Shown: piece by piece, positions 19,502 to 27,877 of the stretch
How positions within the stretch are numbered: the stretch's first letter is position 1
Layout: every line of letters begins with the position of its first letter
DNA from: Paracoccus rhizosphaerae
GTDB lineage: Bacteria; Pseudomonadota; Alphaproteobacteria; Rhodobacterales; Rhodobacteraceae
Length of the DNA stretch: 64,000 bases
NCBI RefSeq assembly: GCF_026162645.1
Contig: NZ_JAOTBE010000010.1
Location: 1 to 64,000 of the forward strand
Direction: 5' to 3'
The notes under the pieces: model-generated
Told to the model about the DNA's origin: nothing
Database searches by the model: none
Seen by the model: the letters and a program-made list of their open reading frames with translations, nothing else
Translations under genes and position numbers: made by a program

Positions 19502-20562
19502 GGAAAGAAAACCTGCTGCCGACCGCCATCGCGCTCGTCCTTGGCCTGGCCGGCGTCCTGCTATTGCTGTTCGCCTGGCACCTGCCACCCTTCGCTCCGG
19601 CCGCGCCGGTGACCGAGAACGCCTACCTGCGCGGCAAGGTGACCCAGATTGCGCCTCAGGTGTCGGGATATGTGTCCGCGGTCGAGGTGCAGGACTTCCA
19701 GGTCGTGCACGAGGGCGACGTCATTGCTCGGATCGACGACCGCATCCCCCGGCAGAAGCTGGCGCAGGCCGAGGCGCAGCTGCAGGCCGCCCTCGCTGCG
19801 CTGGAGGTGGCCCAGCAGGGCGTCCTGTCGGCCGAGGCCGTGGCGCGGGCCGACCAGGCGGCGCTTGATGCGGCCGCCTCGGCGTTCGAGACCGCTCAGT
19901 CCGAGGCTGCACGGTCCGGCCAGCTGCTGGACCGGGGCGTCACCTCGCAATCGGCGACCGACCAGGCGCGGCTTGCGCTGCAGCAGGCCGAGGCCGCACA
20001 GACCCAGGCCGGCGCCCAGCTGGACGTCCAGCAAGAGGCCATCCGGTCGGCCCGCGTGGCGCTGGATGCCCGCCGCGCCGACATTGCCAGCGCCGAGGCC
20101 GCGGTCGAGCTGGCGCGCATCGACCTCGACAACACCCTGATCCATGCGCCGGGCGACGGCCAGCTGGGGCAGGTCTCGGTGCATGTCGGCCAATACGTCA
20201 CTCCGGGCACAGCGCTTGTGTCGCATCTCGGTACCGGCCTGTGGGTGATCGCCAACTTCCGCGAGACCAACGTGACGGGCCTGCAGATGGGCGAGCCTGT
20301 GACCTTTACCGTGGACGCGCTGCAGGACCGCGGCTTCGACGGCCATGTCGAGGCGTTCTCTCCGGCGACGGCGTCCGAGTTCAGCCTGCTGGCCGGTGCC
20401 AATACCAGCGGCAACTTCACCAAGATCGCGCAGCGCCTGCCGGTGCGGATCTCGATCGACGAGGATCAGGAAGGAACGGACCAGCTGCGGCCCGGCATGT
20501 CCGTCGTCGTCAGGGCCGCAGGCTTGGACGTGGCTCAGGCGGCCAGCAGCAGCACCCCATAG
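19498..20562 (+). CDS. EmrA-like membrane fusion protein (HlyD family)
   Basis: The 354-residue periplasmic adaptor has one N-terminal membrane anchor (residues 7-27) followed by a biotinyl-lipoyl-like half motif (GKVTQIAPQVSGYVSAVEVQ). A long Ala/Gln/Glu-rich alpha-helical hairpin spans roughly residues 80-205. The second lipoyl half is IHAPGDGQLGQVSVHVGQY. This layout is that of EmrA, bridging the MFS pump to an outer-membrane factor. The gene overlaps the pump gene by 4 bp and ends 28 bp inside the convergent ZIP-like gene. Confidence 0.9.
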   Translation: MRKENLLPTAIALVLGLAGVLLLLFAWHLPPFAPAAPVTENAYLRGKVTQIAPQVSGYVSAVEVQDFQVVHEGDVIARIDDRIPRQKLAQAEAQLQAALAALEVAQQGVLSAEAVARADQAALDAAASAFETAQSEAARSGQLLDRGVTSQSATDQARLALQQAEAAQTQAGAQLDVQQEAIRSARVALDARRADIASAEAAVELARIDLDNTLIHAPGDGQLGQVSVHVGQYVTPGTALVSHLGTGLWVIANFRETNVTGLQMGEPVTFTVDALQDRGFDGHVEAFSPATASEFSLLAGANTSGNFTKIAQRLPVRISIDEDQEGTDQLRPGMSVVVRAAGLDVAQAASSSTP

Positions 20563-21266
20563 GCCGCCGCCGCGCCGACGAAGGGCCAGAGGCGGCTTTC
20601 CCGCTCTTCCGGCAGCTCTTCCTTGAGGACGTTGAGAACGACACCGCCCGCGATGAAGGCGAACAGCATCGCGACCCAGGTTTCGGGTACGTCCAAGACC
20701 CGGCCCAGCACCCATCCGGCCAGCACCGCCCCGGCGATGATCCAGCGCGCGATGCGGTCATAGCGGATCTGGTGATCCTGACGCAGGCCGAAGTCGTTGG
20801 TGACGAAATGCAGCGCCATCGCGATGCCATAGATGGTCAGGGACTGCAGCCCCGGCTCTTCCCGATGCAGCAGAAGATAACCGATGATGAGGTTATAGAC
20901 CGCGAACGAGCCGATATGCAGCCAGAATGCCCCGGCTTGGGGCATCCCGCCCCGTCCCGCGGCCGCCATCTGCTTGCGGGACACCCGGATGGCCCGTTCC
21001 AGCCCATAGAAGACCACAAGCCCCGCCAGCGAAAGCGAATAGACCAATGCCTCGGCCGTGGCGTCGGTGGTGTTCAGCGCCTCTGCGAAGGTTTGCTGGT
21101 GGGTCGCAAGCTCTGGCAGGACATGAAGGAAGATATAGGCGACGGCCACGCCTCCGGCGGCTGACAGCCAGCGGCTGCGCGGTGCCTGGTCCAGGAACCG
21201 CATCCAGCCGATGCCCAGGTGCACCAGTGCGAACAGGCAGGCGAACAGAAGACTTGCAGGGATCAT
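20535..21266 (-). CDS. ZIP-family-like integral membrane protein
   Basis: This 243-residue protein is highly hydrophobic with about eight membrane segments. AVAYIFLHVLPELATH and LHFVTNDFGLRQDH place histidines and acidic residues within helices, as in ZIP metal transporters. The usual ZIP metal-site motif (HNxxEG) is not clearly present, so metal transport is only an inference. The 3' end overlaps the end of the emrA-like gene on the opposite strand by 28 bp. A 28-residue membrane peptide gene lies 19 bp upstream in the same direction. Confidence 0.6.
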   Translation of the reverse strand: MIPASLLFACLFALVHLGIGWMRFLDQAPRSRWLSAAGGVAVAYIFLHVLPELATHQQTFAEALNTTDATAEALVYSLSLAGLVVFYGLERAIRVSRKQMAAAGRGGMPQAGAFWLHIGSFAVYNLIIGYLLLHREEPGLQSLTIYGIAMALHFVTNDFGLRQDHQIRYDRIARWIIAGAVLAGWVLGRVLDVPETWVAMLFAFIAGGVVLNVLKEELPEERESRLWPFVGAAAAYGVLLLAA

Positions 21267-21285
21267 CTGGCCGTCAAGTGACGCT

Positions 21286-21372
21286 TTAGAAGATCAGCGC
21301 CAGCAGGCCGATGACGACCAGCAGGCCGATGATGAAGATGATTCCGACGGCGCCACCAAGAAATTTCAGCAT
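21286..21372 (-). CDS. 28-residue hydrophobic membrane peptide
   Basis: ATG 21372 is preceded by AAAGGAGCATTCG, a strong ribosome-binding site at good spacing. It opens a 28-codon frame starting MLKFLGGAVGIIFI and ending LALIF, almost entirely one transmembrane helix. It is too short for most gene finders. Its position 19 bp before the ZIP-like gene suggests co-transcription. The function is unknown; a small membrane-protein regulator or stabiliser is possible. A chance frame is unlikely given the ribosome-binding site and the uniform hydrophobicity. Confidence 0.55.
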   Translation of the reverse strand: MLKFLGGAVGIIFIIGLLVVIGLLALIF

Positions 21373-21724
21373 CGAATGCTCCTTTGATCCAGCTTCCAGC
21401 CCAACACCCGGCTGGCATGACGGTTCCGGCTGCAAAGTCGCACCGGCCGATCCGGCAGCCTTCTGCTGCACTGCGGCGATAGCGCGCAGCGCTGCAGCCT
21501 GACGCGGCATCTGGCCTGCAAGACGCCCGCAACCGCTGCATGGGACAGGGGAAAATCGCAGACGTGTCGCCGCCCTGCGACGACGCGGCGCTTGTCTTCG
21601 GGGGATGCTGCTGCCTAACTTGTGGCCACGAGGGAGATGTCCGGGTCGTCGCGCCGTCAGGTTGCGGCGGCTCTGCCAGAACCGGCCGCGACCGACAGGC
21701 GCGGCCTGCCGTGAAAGGTCCGAG
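21373..21724. promoter_or_regulatory. divergent promoter region of the small membrane peptide and cioA
   Basis: This 352-bp stretch has no convincing gene. Toward cioA it holds a possible sigma-70 promoter (TTGTCT at about 21593, 18-bp gap, TAACTT) and an inverted repeat, GTCGC-N6-GCGAC, at 21566-21581. AAAGG lies 6 bp before the cioA ATG. No clear FNR box was seen, although bd oxidases are often oxygen-regulated. Confidence 0.3.
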
Positions 21725-23170
21725 ATGTTCGATACCGCCGATGCCGTCCTGCTGGCCCGCATCCAGTTCGCCTTCACCGTCAGCTTCCACTTCCTGTTCC
21801 CGGCCTTCACGATCGGGCTTGCCAGCTTTCTGGCCGTGCTGAACGGGCTGTGGTTGTGGACGAAGGACAGCAAGTACCTGGACCTGTTCCGCTATTGGGT
21901 GAAGATATTCGCCCTGGCCTTCGCCATGGGCGTCGTGTCCGGCATCGTCATGTCCTATCAGTTCGGCACCAACTGGTCGGTCTTTTCGGACCGGGCGGGG
22001 CCGGTGATCGGCGCGCCCATGGCCTATGAGGTGCTCTCGGCCTTCTTCCTCGAGGCCGGGTTCCTGGGCATCATGCTGTTCGGCCGCGACCGCGTGGGGC
22101 CGGCGCTGCACATGGTCGCCTGCGTGGCGGTGGCGCTCGGCACCGCCTTCTCGGCCTTCTGGATCCTCAGCGTGAACAGCTGGATGCACACGCCTGCCGG
22201 GTTCGAGATCGACGCCGAGACGGGCCAGTTCCTGCCCACCGATTTCTGGCAGGTCATCTTCAACCCATCCTTCCCGTACCGGCTGATGCACACGGTGACC
22301 GCGGCCTATCTGACCACGGCCTTCATCGTCGGCGGTGTCGCGGCCCTGCACCTGCTGCGGCACCGCCACCGCCGCGACCGGGTCAGCCCGGCCACGCGGA
22401 CGATGTTCTCGATGGCCATGTGGATGGCCACGATCTTCGCCCCGGTGCAGATCTTCCTGGGCGACCTGCACGGGCTGAACACGCTGGAGCATCAGCCCGC
22501 CAAGGTCATGGCGATGGAGGGGCATTTCGAAAGCCACCCGGACGGCGCGCCGCTTTACCTGTTCGGGCTGCCGAACCAGGACGAACAGCGGCTGGATTAC
22601 GCCGTGGGCATCCCCAAGCTGTCGTCGCTGATCCTCAAGCACGACCTGAACGCGCCGCTGGCCGGTCTGGACACCATCCCGCGCGAGGATCAGCCCCCCG
22701 TCGCCGTCGTCTTCTGGTCGTTCCGCATCATGGTGGCCCTGGGCTTTGCGATGCTGGGCATCGGGGCCTGGTCGCTCTGGGCGCGGGTGCGGGGGCGGCT
22801 GGATGACAGCCCGATGCTGCACCGCGCGGCGCTGGTCATGGCGCCTTCCGGGCTGATCGCCGTCCTGGCCGGCTGGATCACGACCGAGGTCGGCCGCCAG
22901 CCCTTCACCGTCTATGGCTTCCTGCGCACGGCCGACAGCGCCGCGCCGCTGGATGCGGCGGCGGTGGGCAGCAGCCTTGTCGCCTTCATCATCGTTTATT
23001 TCGCCGTCTTCGGCGCGGGCACCTACTATATCCTGCGGCTGATGAACCGCGCGCCGTCCAGCGCCGAACCCCGGCTGAAGGACGTGACCGACAGCCCGAT
23101 CCGCACGGCCGGCATCACTCCCGCCCCGCAGCAGGCCGCTCGTCACCGCAACGCCCATCCCGGAGAATGA
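21725..23170 (+). CDS. cioA: cytochrome bd-type quinol oxidase subunit I (CioA-like)
   Basis: Subunit I of the bd oxidase binds the three haems and oxidises quinol in the inner membrane. The 481-residue protein starts RIQFAFTVSFHFLF near residue 12, whose histidine (about H22) is the conserved haem b595 ligand. The Q-loop is short and reaches GRQPFTVYGFLRT near residue 390, the form found in cyanide-insensitive CioA proteins; CydA proteins of the E. coli type have a long Q-loop. Start ATG 21725 follows AAAGGTCCGAG. It overlaps cioB by 4 bp. It is probably used at low oxygen or under respiratory inhibition as an alternative to the bc1 branch. Confidence 0.93.
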   Translation: MFDTADAVLLARIQFAFTVSFHFLFPAFTIGLASFLAVLNGLWLWTKDSKYLDLFRYWVKIFALAFAMGVVSGIVMSYQFGTNWSVFSDRAGPVIGAPMAYEVLSAFFLEAGFLGIMLFGRDRVGPALHMVACVAVALGTAFSAFWILSVNSWMHTPAGFEIDAETGQFLPTDFWQVIFNPSFPYRLMHTVTAAYLTTAFIVGGVAALHLLRHRHRRDRVSPATRTMFSMAMWMATIFAPVQIFLGDLHGLNTLEHQPAKVMAMEGHFESHPDGAPLYLFGLPNQDEQRLDYAVGIPKLSSLILKHDLNAPLAGLDTIPREDQPPVAVVFWSFRIMVALGFAMLGIGAWSLWARVRGRLDDSPMLHRAALVMAPSGLIAVLAGWITTEVGRQPFTVYGFLRTADSAAPLDAAAVGSSLVAFIIVYFAVFGAGTYYILRLMNRAPSSAEPRLKDVTDSPIRTAGITPAPQQAARHRNAHPGE

Positions 23171-24204
23171 CCATGCCCCTCACCGAAGGCATCTCCTTCG
23201 ACCTGACCGTGATCTGGGCCTTCCTGATCGCCTTTGCCGTGCTGGTCTATGTGATCCTGGACGGATTCGACCTGGGACTGGGCATGCTGTTCGCGGCCGA
23301 GCCCGAGACCGAGGACCGCGACGTCATGATGAACTCGGTCGCGCCGGTCTGGGACGGGAACGAAACCTGGCTGGTCCTGGGCGGTGGGGGCCTGTTCGCG
23401 GCCTTTCCGCTTGCCTATTCGCTGATCCTGCCCGCGCTTTATGCGCCGATCATCGCTATGCTGCTGGCGCTGATCTTCCGCGGCGTCGCGTTCGAGTTCC
23501 GCTGGCGCACGACCCGCTGGCGCCCTGTCTGGGACCTGGCCTTCATCGGCGGGTCAGCCTTGGCGGCGCTGTCGCAGGGGATCGCGCTTGGCGGCCTGCT
23601 GCAGGGCATCGTCATCGACGAGGTCCGGCGCGCTTATTCGGGCGGATGGTGGGACTGGCTGACGCCCTTCACGCTGCTGGTCGGTGTGGCCGTGATGGTC
23701 GGCTACATGCTGCTGGGGGCGACTTGGCTGGTGATGAAGACCAGCGGGCCTCTGCAGGACCGGATGCGGACGCGGGCTTGGATTCTGGGATTAGCGACCG
23801 TGGGCTTCATCGGCGCGGTCAGCCTGTGGACGCCTTTCCTGCAGGACGGCTATTACAGCCGCTGGTTCGGCGGAATCCGGATCGTGCTGGCGGCAGGCGT
23901 CGCAGCGGCGGTGCTGGCCCTGGCCTTCGGGATGTTCCGTACTCTGCGCGTCAAGCACCACGACTACTGGCCGTTCATCTTCGCGTTGGGGATGTTCGTG
24001 CTGTCCTTTGTGGGGCTGGGGATCTCCATGTTCCCCTATATCGTGCCCACACAGATCACCATCTGGGAAGCCGCCGCCCCCGAGGCCAGCCAGATCTTCA
24101 TGCTGATCGGCGCGGCCGTGCTGATCCCGATCATCCTGATCTATACGGCTTATTCCTATTGGGTGTTCCGGGGGAAAGTCGATCCGTCAGAGGGTTATCA
24201 CTGA
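23167..24204 (+). CDS. cioB: cytochrome bd-type quinol oxidase subunit II (CioB-like)
   Basis: The 345-residue membrane protein has the CydB/CioB fold of about eight to nine helices. Its N-terminus contains YVILDGFDLGLGMLF, followed by SVAPVWDGNETWLVLGGGGL, both signature segments of subunit II. It stabilises the haem-binding subunit and may bind quinone. The start overlaps the cioA stop (ATGA at 23167); a second ATG at 23173, nearer the GGAG, is possible. Its stop overlaps the next tiny gene (TGATG). Confidence 0.95.
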   Translation: MTMPLTEGISFDLTVIWAFLIAFAVLVYVILDGFDLGLGMLFAAEPETEDRDVMMNSVAPVWDGNETWLVLGGGGLFAAFPLAYSLILPALYAPIIAMLLALIFRGVAFEFRWRTTRWRPVWDLAFIGGSALAALSQGIALGGLLQGIVIDEVRRAYSGGWWDWLTPFTLLVGVAVMVGYMLLGATWLVMKTSGPLQDRMRTRAWILGLATVGFIGAVSLWTPFLQDGYYSRWFGGIRIVLAAGVAAAVLALAFGMFRTLRVKHHDYWPFIFALGMFVLSFVGLGISMFPYIVPTQITIWEAAAPEASQIFMLIGAAVLIPIILIYTAYSYWVFRGKVDPSEGYH

Positions 24205-24674
24205 TGCGGCAGCGGCTGGCCAGGCTGGGCTGGTTCGTGGGCATCTGGCTGGCCAGTGTCGCCGTCATCGGCACGGTGGCCTGGCTGATCCGGCTGTGGA
24301 TCGTCTGACCCGCCGTCGCAGCCGGCGGCGGCCCACAGGCGCAACGGGCCGCGATCTTCCGGCAGATCGTGGCAGGTGCCGTCGGCACAAAGCCGCCAGG
24401 CCCCTCCGGTCGCCCCGGACGCGCCCAGCAGCACCTGGTGCTGTGGCGGCACCTGTGGGGTGAACCACCAGGCGCCGTCGCGGAAGGTGGCGTCGGGCGG
24501 CGGCTCCATCCCCGCGCCGGACCCTTTCAGGCGAGCCTCGACCGGGGCGAGGCCATCTGGGCCCACCTGCCAGCGTTCCCACCACCGGACCCGCTCGACC
24601 GAGTGGGTCCAGTCCAGCGTGAAGCCCGTGGCCGCCAGCGACAGGACCGTCGCCCCCGCCGCCACGCAGAGCAT
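24198..24674 (-). CDS. DUF1850 protein associated with TRAP transporter
   Basis: The frame starts MLCVAAGATVLSLAATGFTL, a hydrophobic anchor or signal, followed by WTHSVERVRWWERWQV, the hallmark HSVE motif of DUF1850, and later RLCADGTCHDLP. The family is repeatedly found next to TAXI-type TRAP transporters; its role is unknown. The gene overlaps the TRAP permease stop by 3 bp (ATG shares bases with TGA), so it is translationally coupled. The last 35 or so residues run antisense through the DUF2474 gene and look non-family. A frameshift or simple stop loss near 24300 may have lengthened it. Confidence 0.75.
   Translation of the reverse strand: MLCVAAGATVLSLAATGFTLDWTHSVERVRWWERWQVGPDGLAPVEARLKGSGAGMEPPPDATFRDGAWWFTPQVPPQHQVLLGASGATGGAWRLCADGTCHDLPEDRGPLRLWAAAGCDGGSDDPQPDQPGHRADDGDTGQPDAHEPAQPGQPLPHQ
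24204..24308 (+). CDS. DUF2474-type small subunit of bd oxidase
   Basis: The 34-residue product has a single transmembrane helix (LGWFVGIWLASVAVIGTVAW) and a basic N-terminus. Its ATG overlaps the cioB stop (TGATG). Small single-helix proteins encoded behind cydAB or cioAB (CydX, CydY and DUF2474 types) are accessory subunits that stabilise the oxidase. The Trp/Gly pattern here fits DUF2474. Its start is within the antisense tail of the DUF1850 gene. Confidence 0.75.
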   Translation: MRQRLARLGWFVGIWLASVAVIGTVAWLIRLWIV

Positions 24675-26797
24675 CAGGCCGCCGCCCCCGCGCGCCTTGT
24701 GCGCAGCCCGTGCAGCACCAGGAACACCGCCGCCAGGGCAAAGCCTGCCTCGTCCGTCCAAGGCATGGCCAGGATCAGCGACACACCCGCCGCGAAGGCC
24801 AGCGCGCGCTCGACCAGCGTCGTGCGGTCCCAAAGGTATCCCACGACCGCAACGCCCCACAGCCCGATGCCCAGGATCGTCTTTGACAGGATGAAGGCGA
24901 CCTCGACCGGATAGCCCCAGGCCTCGGCGATGGGCCCGCCGTCCTGCAGCATCAGCGAGGGTGTGTAGACGGCCATGAAGGGGATGATGAACCCTGCCGC
25001 CGCCAGCCGGATCGCCTGCATCGAGATCTTCAGCCCCGAAGTCTTGGCGATCGGACCCGCCGCGAAGCAGGCCAGCGCCACTGGCGGCGTCAGGTCGGCC
25101 ATGATCCCGAAGTAGAAGACGAACATGTGGCTGACCAGCAGCGGCACGCCCAGTTCAAGCAGCGCGGGCCCGGCCAGCGACGAGGTGATGATATAGTTCG
25201 GGATCGTCGGGATGCCCATGCCCAGCACCAGGCAGGTCAGCATGGTCAGGACCAGCGACAGGAACAGGTTGTTCTCTCCGATCGCGATGATCGCGCCGAT
25301 GAAGGTGGATGCGATGCCGGTCAGGGTCAGCGTGCCGATGACGATGCCGACGATGGCGCAGGCCATGCCGACGGGCAGGGCGTTCCGCGCGCCCTGCGCC
25401 AGGGCGTCGCGGACGATGCCGATGGTGGGCCGCGCACCCCTGAAGGCGGCGCAGGCCAGGACAAGCGCGGCGATGACGATGACCAAAAGGTTGATGCCGT
25501 ATTTCAGGAACGACGCGCAGAGGAGGCCGAGTGCCACCCAGAACACGACGCGGAAGGCATAGGGGCCGATCATCGCCGCCAGCGGCGCGCCGAGGATCAG
25601 CACCGTGACCAGCGCCAGCCCCATCGTGCCCGCGAAGATCGGGGTGTAGCCCGCGAACAGCAGATAGACCAGCGCCGCCAGCGGCAGGACCAGCGGCCAC
25701 TGCGCCTTGACCGCTGACCAGGGGTTCGGAAGGCTTGCCCGCGGCAGGCCCTTCAGATCGTCGCGCCCGGCCTGCAGCCAGACCATCCAGAAGACGACGC
25801 CGAAGTAAAGAAGCGCCGGGATGATCGCGGCCTTGACCACGGCGGCATAGGGGACGTTCAGCGTCTCGGCCATGATGAAGGCGACGGCGCCCATCACCGG
25901 CGGCATGATCTGCCCGCCCATGGATGCCGTGGCCTCGACACCGCCGGCGAAGGCCGCGCGAAAGCCCGACTTCTTCATCATCGGGATGGTGAACTGGCCC
26001 GACGCGACCACGTTTGCCACGCCCGAGCCCGAGATCGTCCCCATCAGCGCCGACGACAGCACCGCGACCTGCGCGGGTCCGCCTCTGACGCCCCCGACCA
26101 TGCCAAGCGCGAAATCGTTGAACAGGTTCAGCATCCCCGCCCGTTCCAGGAAGGCCGCGAAGACCACGAAGATGAAGATATAGGCGCTGCTGACATAGAT
26201 CGGGCTGCCATAGATGCCCTCGGTTCCGAAGGCGAAATGCTCGACGATCTGCTCGAAGCCGTATCCGCGGTGGACGAAGGGCGGCGGCAGGTGCTGGCCC
26301 CAGAAGCAGTAGGCCAGGAAGATCCCCGCGATCACCGCCAGCGGCCAGCCCATCAGGCGGCGCGCGCCCTCGAAGACCAGGACGACCAGAATGGTGCCCA
26401 TGACCAGGTCGGTTTGCGTCAGGAACCCGGTGCGACGGATCAGGTCCTCATATTCGATCCAGTTGTAGATGCCGGTCGAAAAGCCCAGGATGCCCAGCAC
26501 CCAGAAGAAGACCTGCCCGCCGCGGGTCCGCGCGACCAGATTGCCGACCAGGCCGAAGCCCAGAAGCAGCAGGAACCCCACATGCATGGCCCGCACCACC
26601 TGGCTGGGCAGGGTGCCATAGCCCGCCGCCCAAAGCTGGAACAGCGAAAAGGCGACGGCCAGCCAGAAGGCGACGCGGCCCATCGGGCCCGCGCCGAAGC
26701 CGGGGGGCAGGCCCTCGCTGACCTCGGCCTCGGCGTTCGGGTCGAGGCGGTTCTGGTCGTGCGGGACGGACCCGCCGGTCTGGGGGGATGCGGACAT
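24674..26797 (-). CDS. TRAP transporter fused permease (TAXI type, DctQM fusion)
   Basis: The 707-residue inner-membrane protein fuses the small four-helix DctQ-like part (about residues 30-190) with the large DctM-like permease, the format used with TAXI-family binding proteins. Conserved stretches include GTISGSGVANVVASGQFTIP and GGVEATASMGGQIMPPVMGA, the central substrate-channel region, and LGMGIPTIPNYII. It works with the periplasmic receptor encoded upstream to take up a small organic acid using the sodium or proton gradient. The substrate is not evident. A GC-rich stem-loop separates it from the receptor gene. Confidence 0.93.
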   Translation of the reverse strand: MSASPQTGGSVPHDQNRLDPNAEAEVSEGLPPGFGAGPMGRVAFWLAVAFSLFQLWAAGYGTLPSQVVRAMHVGFLLLLGFGLVGNLVARTRGGQVFFWVLGILGFSTGIYNWIEYEDLIRRTGFLTQTDLVMGTILVVLVFEGARRLMGWPLAVIAGIFLAYCFWGQHLPPPFVHRGYGFEQIVEHFAFGTEGIYGSPIYVSSAYIFIFVVFAAFLERAGMLNLFNDFALGMVGGVRGGPAQVAVLSSALMGTISGSGVANVVASGQFTIPMMKKSGFRAAFAGGVEATASMGGQIMPPVMGAVAFIMAETLNVPYAAVVKAAIIPALLYFGVVFWMVWLQAGRDDLKGLPRASLPNPWSAVKAQWPLVLPLAALVYLLFAGYTPIFAGTMGLALVTVLILGAPLAAMIGPYAFRVVFWVALGLLCASFLKYGINLLVIVIAALVLACAAFRGARPTIGIVRDALAQGARNALPVGMACAIVGIVIGTLTLTGIASTFIGAIIAIGENNLFLSLVLTMLTCLVLGMGIPTIPNYIITSSLAGPALLELGVPLLVSHMFVFYFGIMADLTPPVALACFAAGPIAKTSGLKISMQAIRLAAAGFIIPFMAVYTPSLMLQDGGPIAEAWGYPVEVAFILSKTILGIGLWGVAVVGYLWDRTTLVERALAFAAGVSLILAMPWTDEAGFALAAVFLVLHGLRTRRAGAAA

Positions 26798-26817
26798 GGG
26801 GGCTCCTGCCGGTCAGG

Positions 26818-26843
26818 GGCCCGCGCCGCCGGGGGCGCGGGCC
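26818..26843 (-). terminator. stem-loop between TRAP receptor and permease genes
   Basis: GGCCCGCGCC and GGCGCGGGCC form a perfect 10-bp stem with a 6-base loop, just after the receptor stop. No U-run follows. Such a stem usually protects the receptor mRNA 3' end or partly terminates, giving more receptor than permease. Confidence 0.5.
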
Positions 26844-26849
26844 GGGTGC

Positions 26850-27806
26850 TTATTGCAGAAGGCCGGCTTCGCGGTAGTACCGCTCGGCCCCCGGATGCAG
26901 CGGGATGGACAGGCCGTCCAGCGCGGTTTCCGGCGTGATCGCCTCGGCCGCGGCATGGGCCGAGCGCATGCGGTCCAGGTTCTCGAACAGCAGCTTGGTC
27001 ATCTGATAGGCAGTCTCTTCGGACACGCCCTCGTGGGTGATCAGCATGTTGCCGACGGCTGCGGTTGGGACGTCCTGGTCCTGCCCGTCATAGGTCCCGG
27101 CGGGGATGACGGCGGGCGCGAAGGGCGCGCCGATAGCGGTCACGACGTCCTCGGGGATGGCGACGATGTCGATGTCATGCGTCGTCGACAGGTCCTTGAT
27201 GAAGGCCACGCCCAGGCCCGACGACTGCAGCGTCGCCTGCAGCTGGCGGTTCTTGATCAGCTCTCCCGATTCCGCGAATGGCAGGTATTCGACCTTGCCC
27301 AGGTCATCGTAGCTCATGCCCGCGGCCTCGAAGATCGCCCGCGCGTTCAGTTCGGTTCCCGAGGCGGGGGCGCCCACGGACAGCGTCTTGCCCTTCAGAT
27401 CATCCAGCGTCGTCACCCCGGCCGAGGCGTCGGCGACGATCTGGATATAGTTCGGATAGATCGCGGCGATGGCGCGCAGTTCCTCGAGCGGGCGTGGGAA
27501 GCCGGCCTCCTCGTTGCCCTCCCACGCCATCTGGACGCTGTCGCCCAGGGCGAAGGCGATTTCCCCACGGCCCTGCGCCAGCAGGTTCAGGTTCTCGACC
27601 GAGGCCTTGGTCGCCTGCACCTGCGTACGGGCGCCTTCGATCCCGTCGGCATAGATCTCGGACAGCGCGACCCCCAAGGGGTAATAGACACCCGAGGTGC
27701 CGCCCGTCAGCACGTTGATGAATTCCTGCGCCTGCGCCTGAGGGGTGGCCAGCAGCGCGCTGCCCAGAACGGCCGCCGGAACGGCGGCTGCGATGCGGTG
27801 GAACAT
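26850..27806 (-). CDS. TAXI-family TRAP transporter substrate-binding protein
   Basis: The 318-residue protein begins MFHRIAAAVPAAVLGSALL and has an Ala-x-Ala-type cleavage site near AQAQE, so it should be exported to the periplasm. The mature part opens with INVLTGGTSGVYYPLG, the characteristic TAXI start that contacts the ligand carboxylate. ATG 27806 is chosen because GGGAGGATACCGC precedes it; a frame from 27848 adds 14 residues ahead of the signal sequence. It is the first gene of an operon with the fused permease and the DUF1850 protein. Confidence 0.92.
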   Translation of the reverse strand: MFHRIAAAVPAAVLGSALLATPQAQAQEFINVLTGGTSGVYYPLGVALSEIYADGIEGARTQVQATKASVENLNLLAQGRGEIAFALGDSVQMAWEGNEEAGFPRPLEELRAIAAIYPNYIQIVADASAGVTTLDDLKGKTLSVGAPASGTELNARAIFEAAGMSYDDLGKVEYLPFAESGELIKNRQLQATLQSSGLGVAFIKDLSTTHDIDIVAIPEDVVTAIGAPFAPAVIPAGTYDGQDQDVPTAAVGNMLITHEGVSEETAYQMTKLLFENLDRMRSAHAAAEAITPETALDGLSIPLHPGAERYYREAGLLQ

Positions 27807-27877
27807 GCGGTATCCTCCCATGATGTCCTGGCGGCAGACTAGCAACAAATCGCGGCTTGGGAACCTTGTGCGTGGGG

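Noticed and set aside
21566..21581. GTCGC-N6-GCGAC as a RegA/PrrA redox operator for cioA
   Set aside because: The half-sites are in the opposite orientation to the PrrA consensus as recalled, so only an unassigned inverted repeat can be claimed.
21263..23158. Long minus-strand frame opposite cioA
   Set aside because: It is rich in Arg, Gly and Gln with no recognisable domain, while cioA has all expected motifs.
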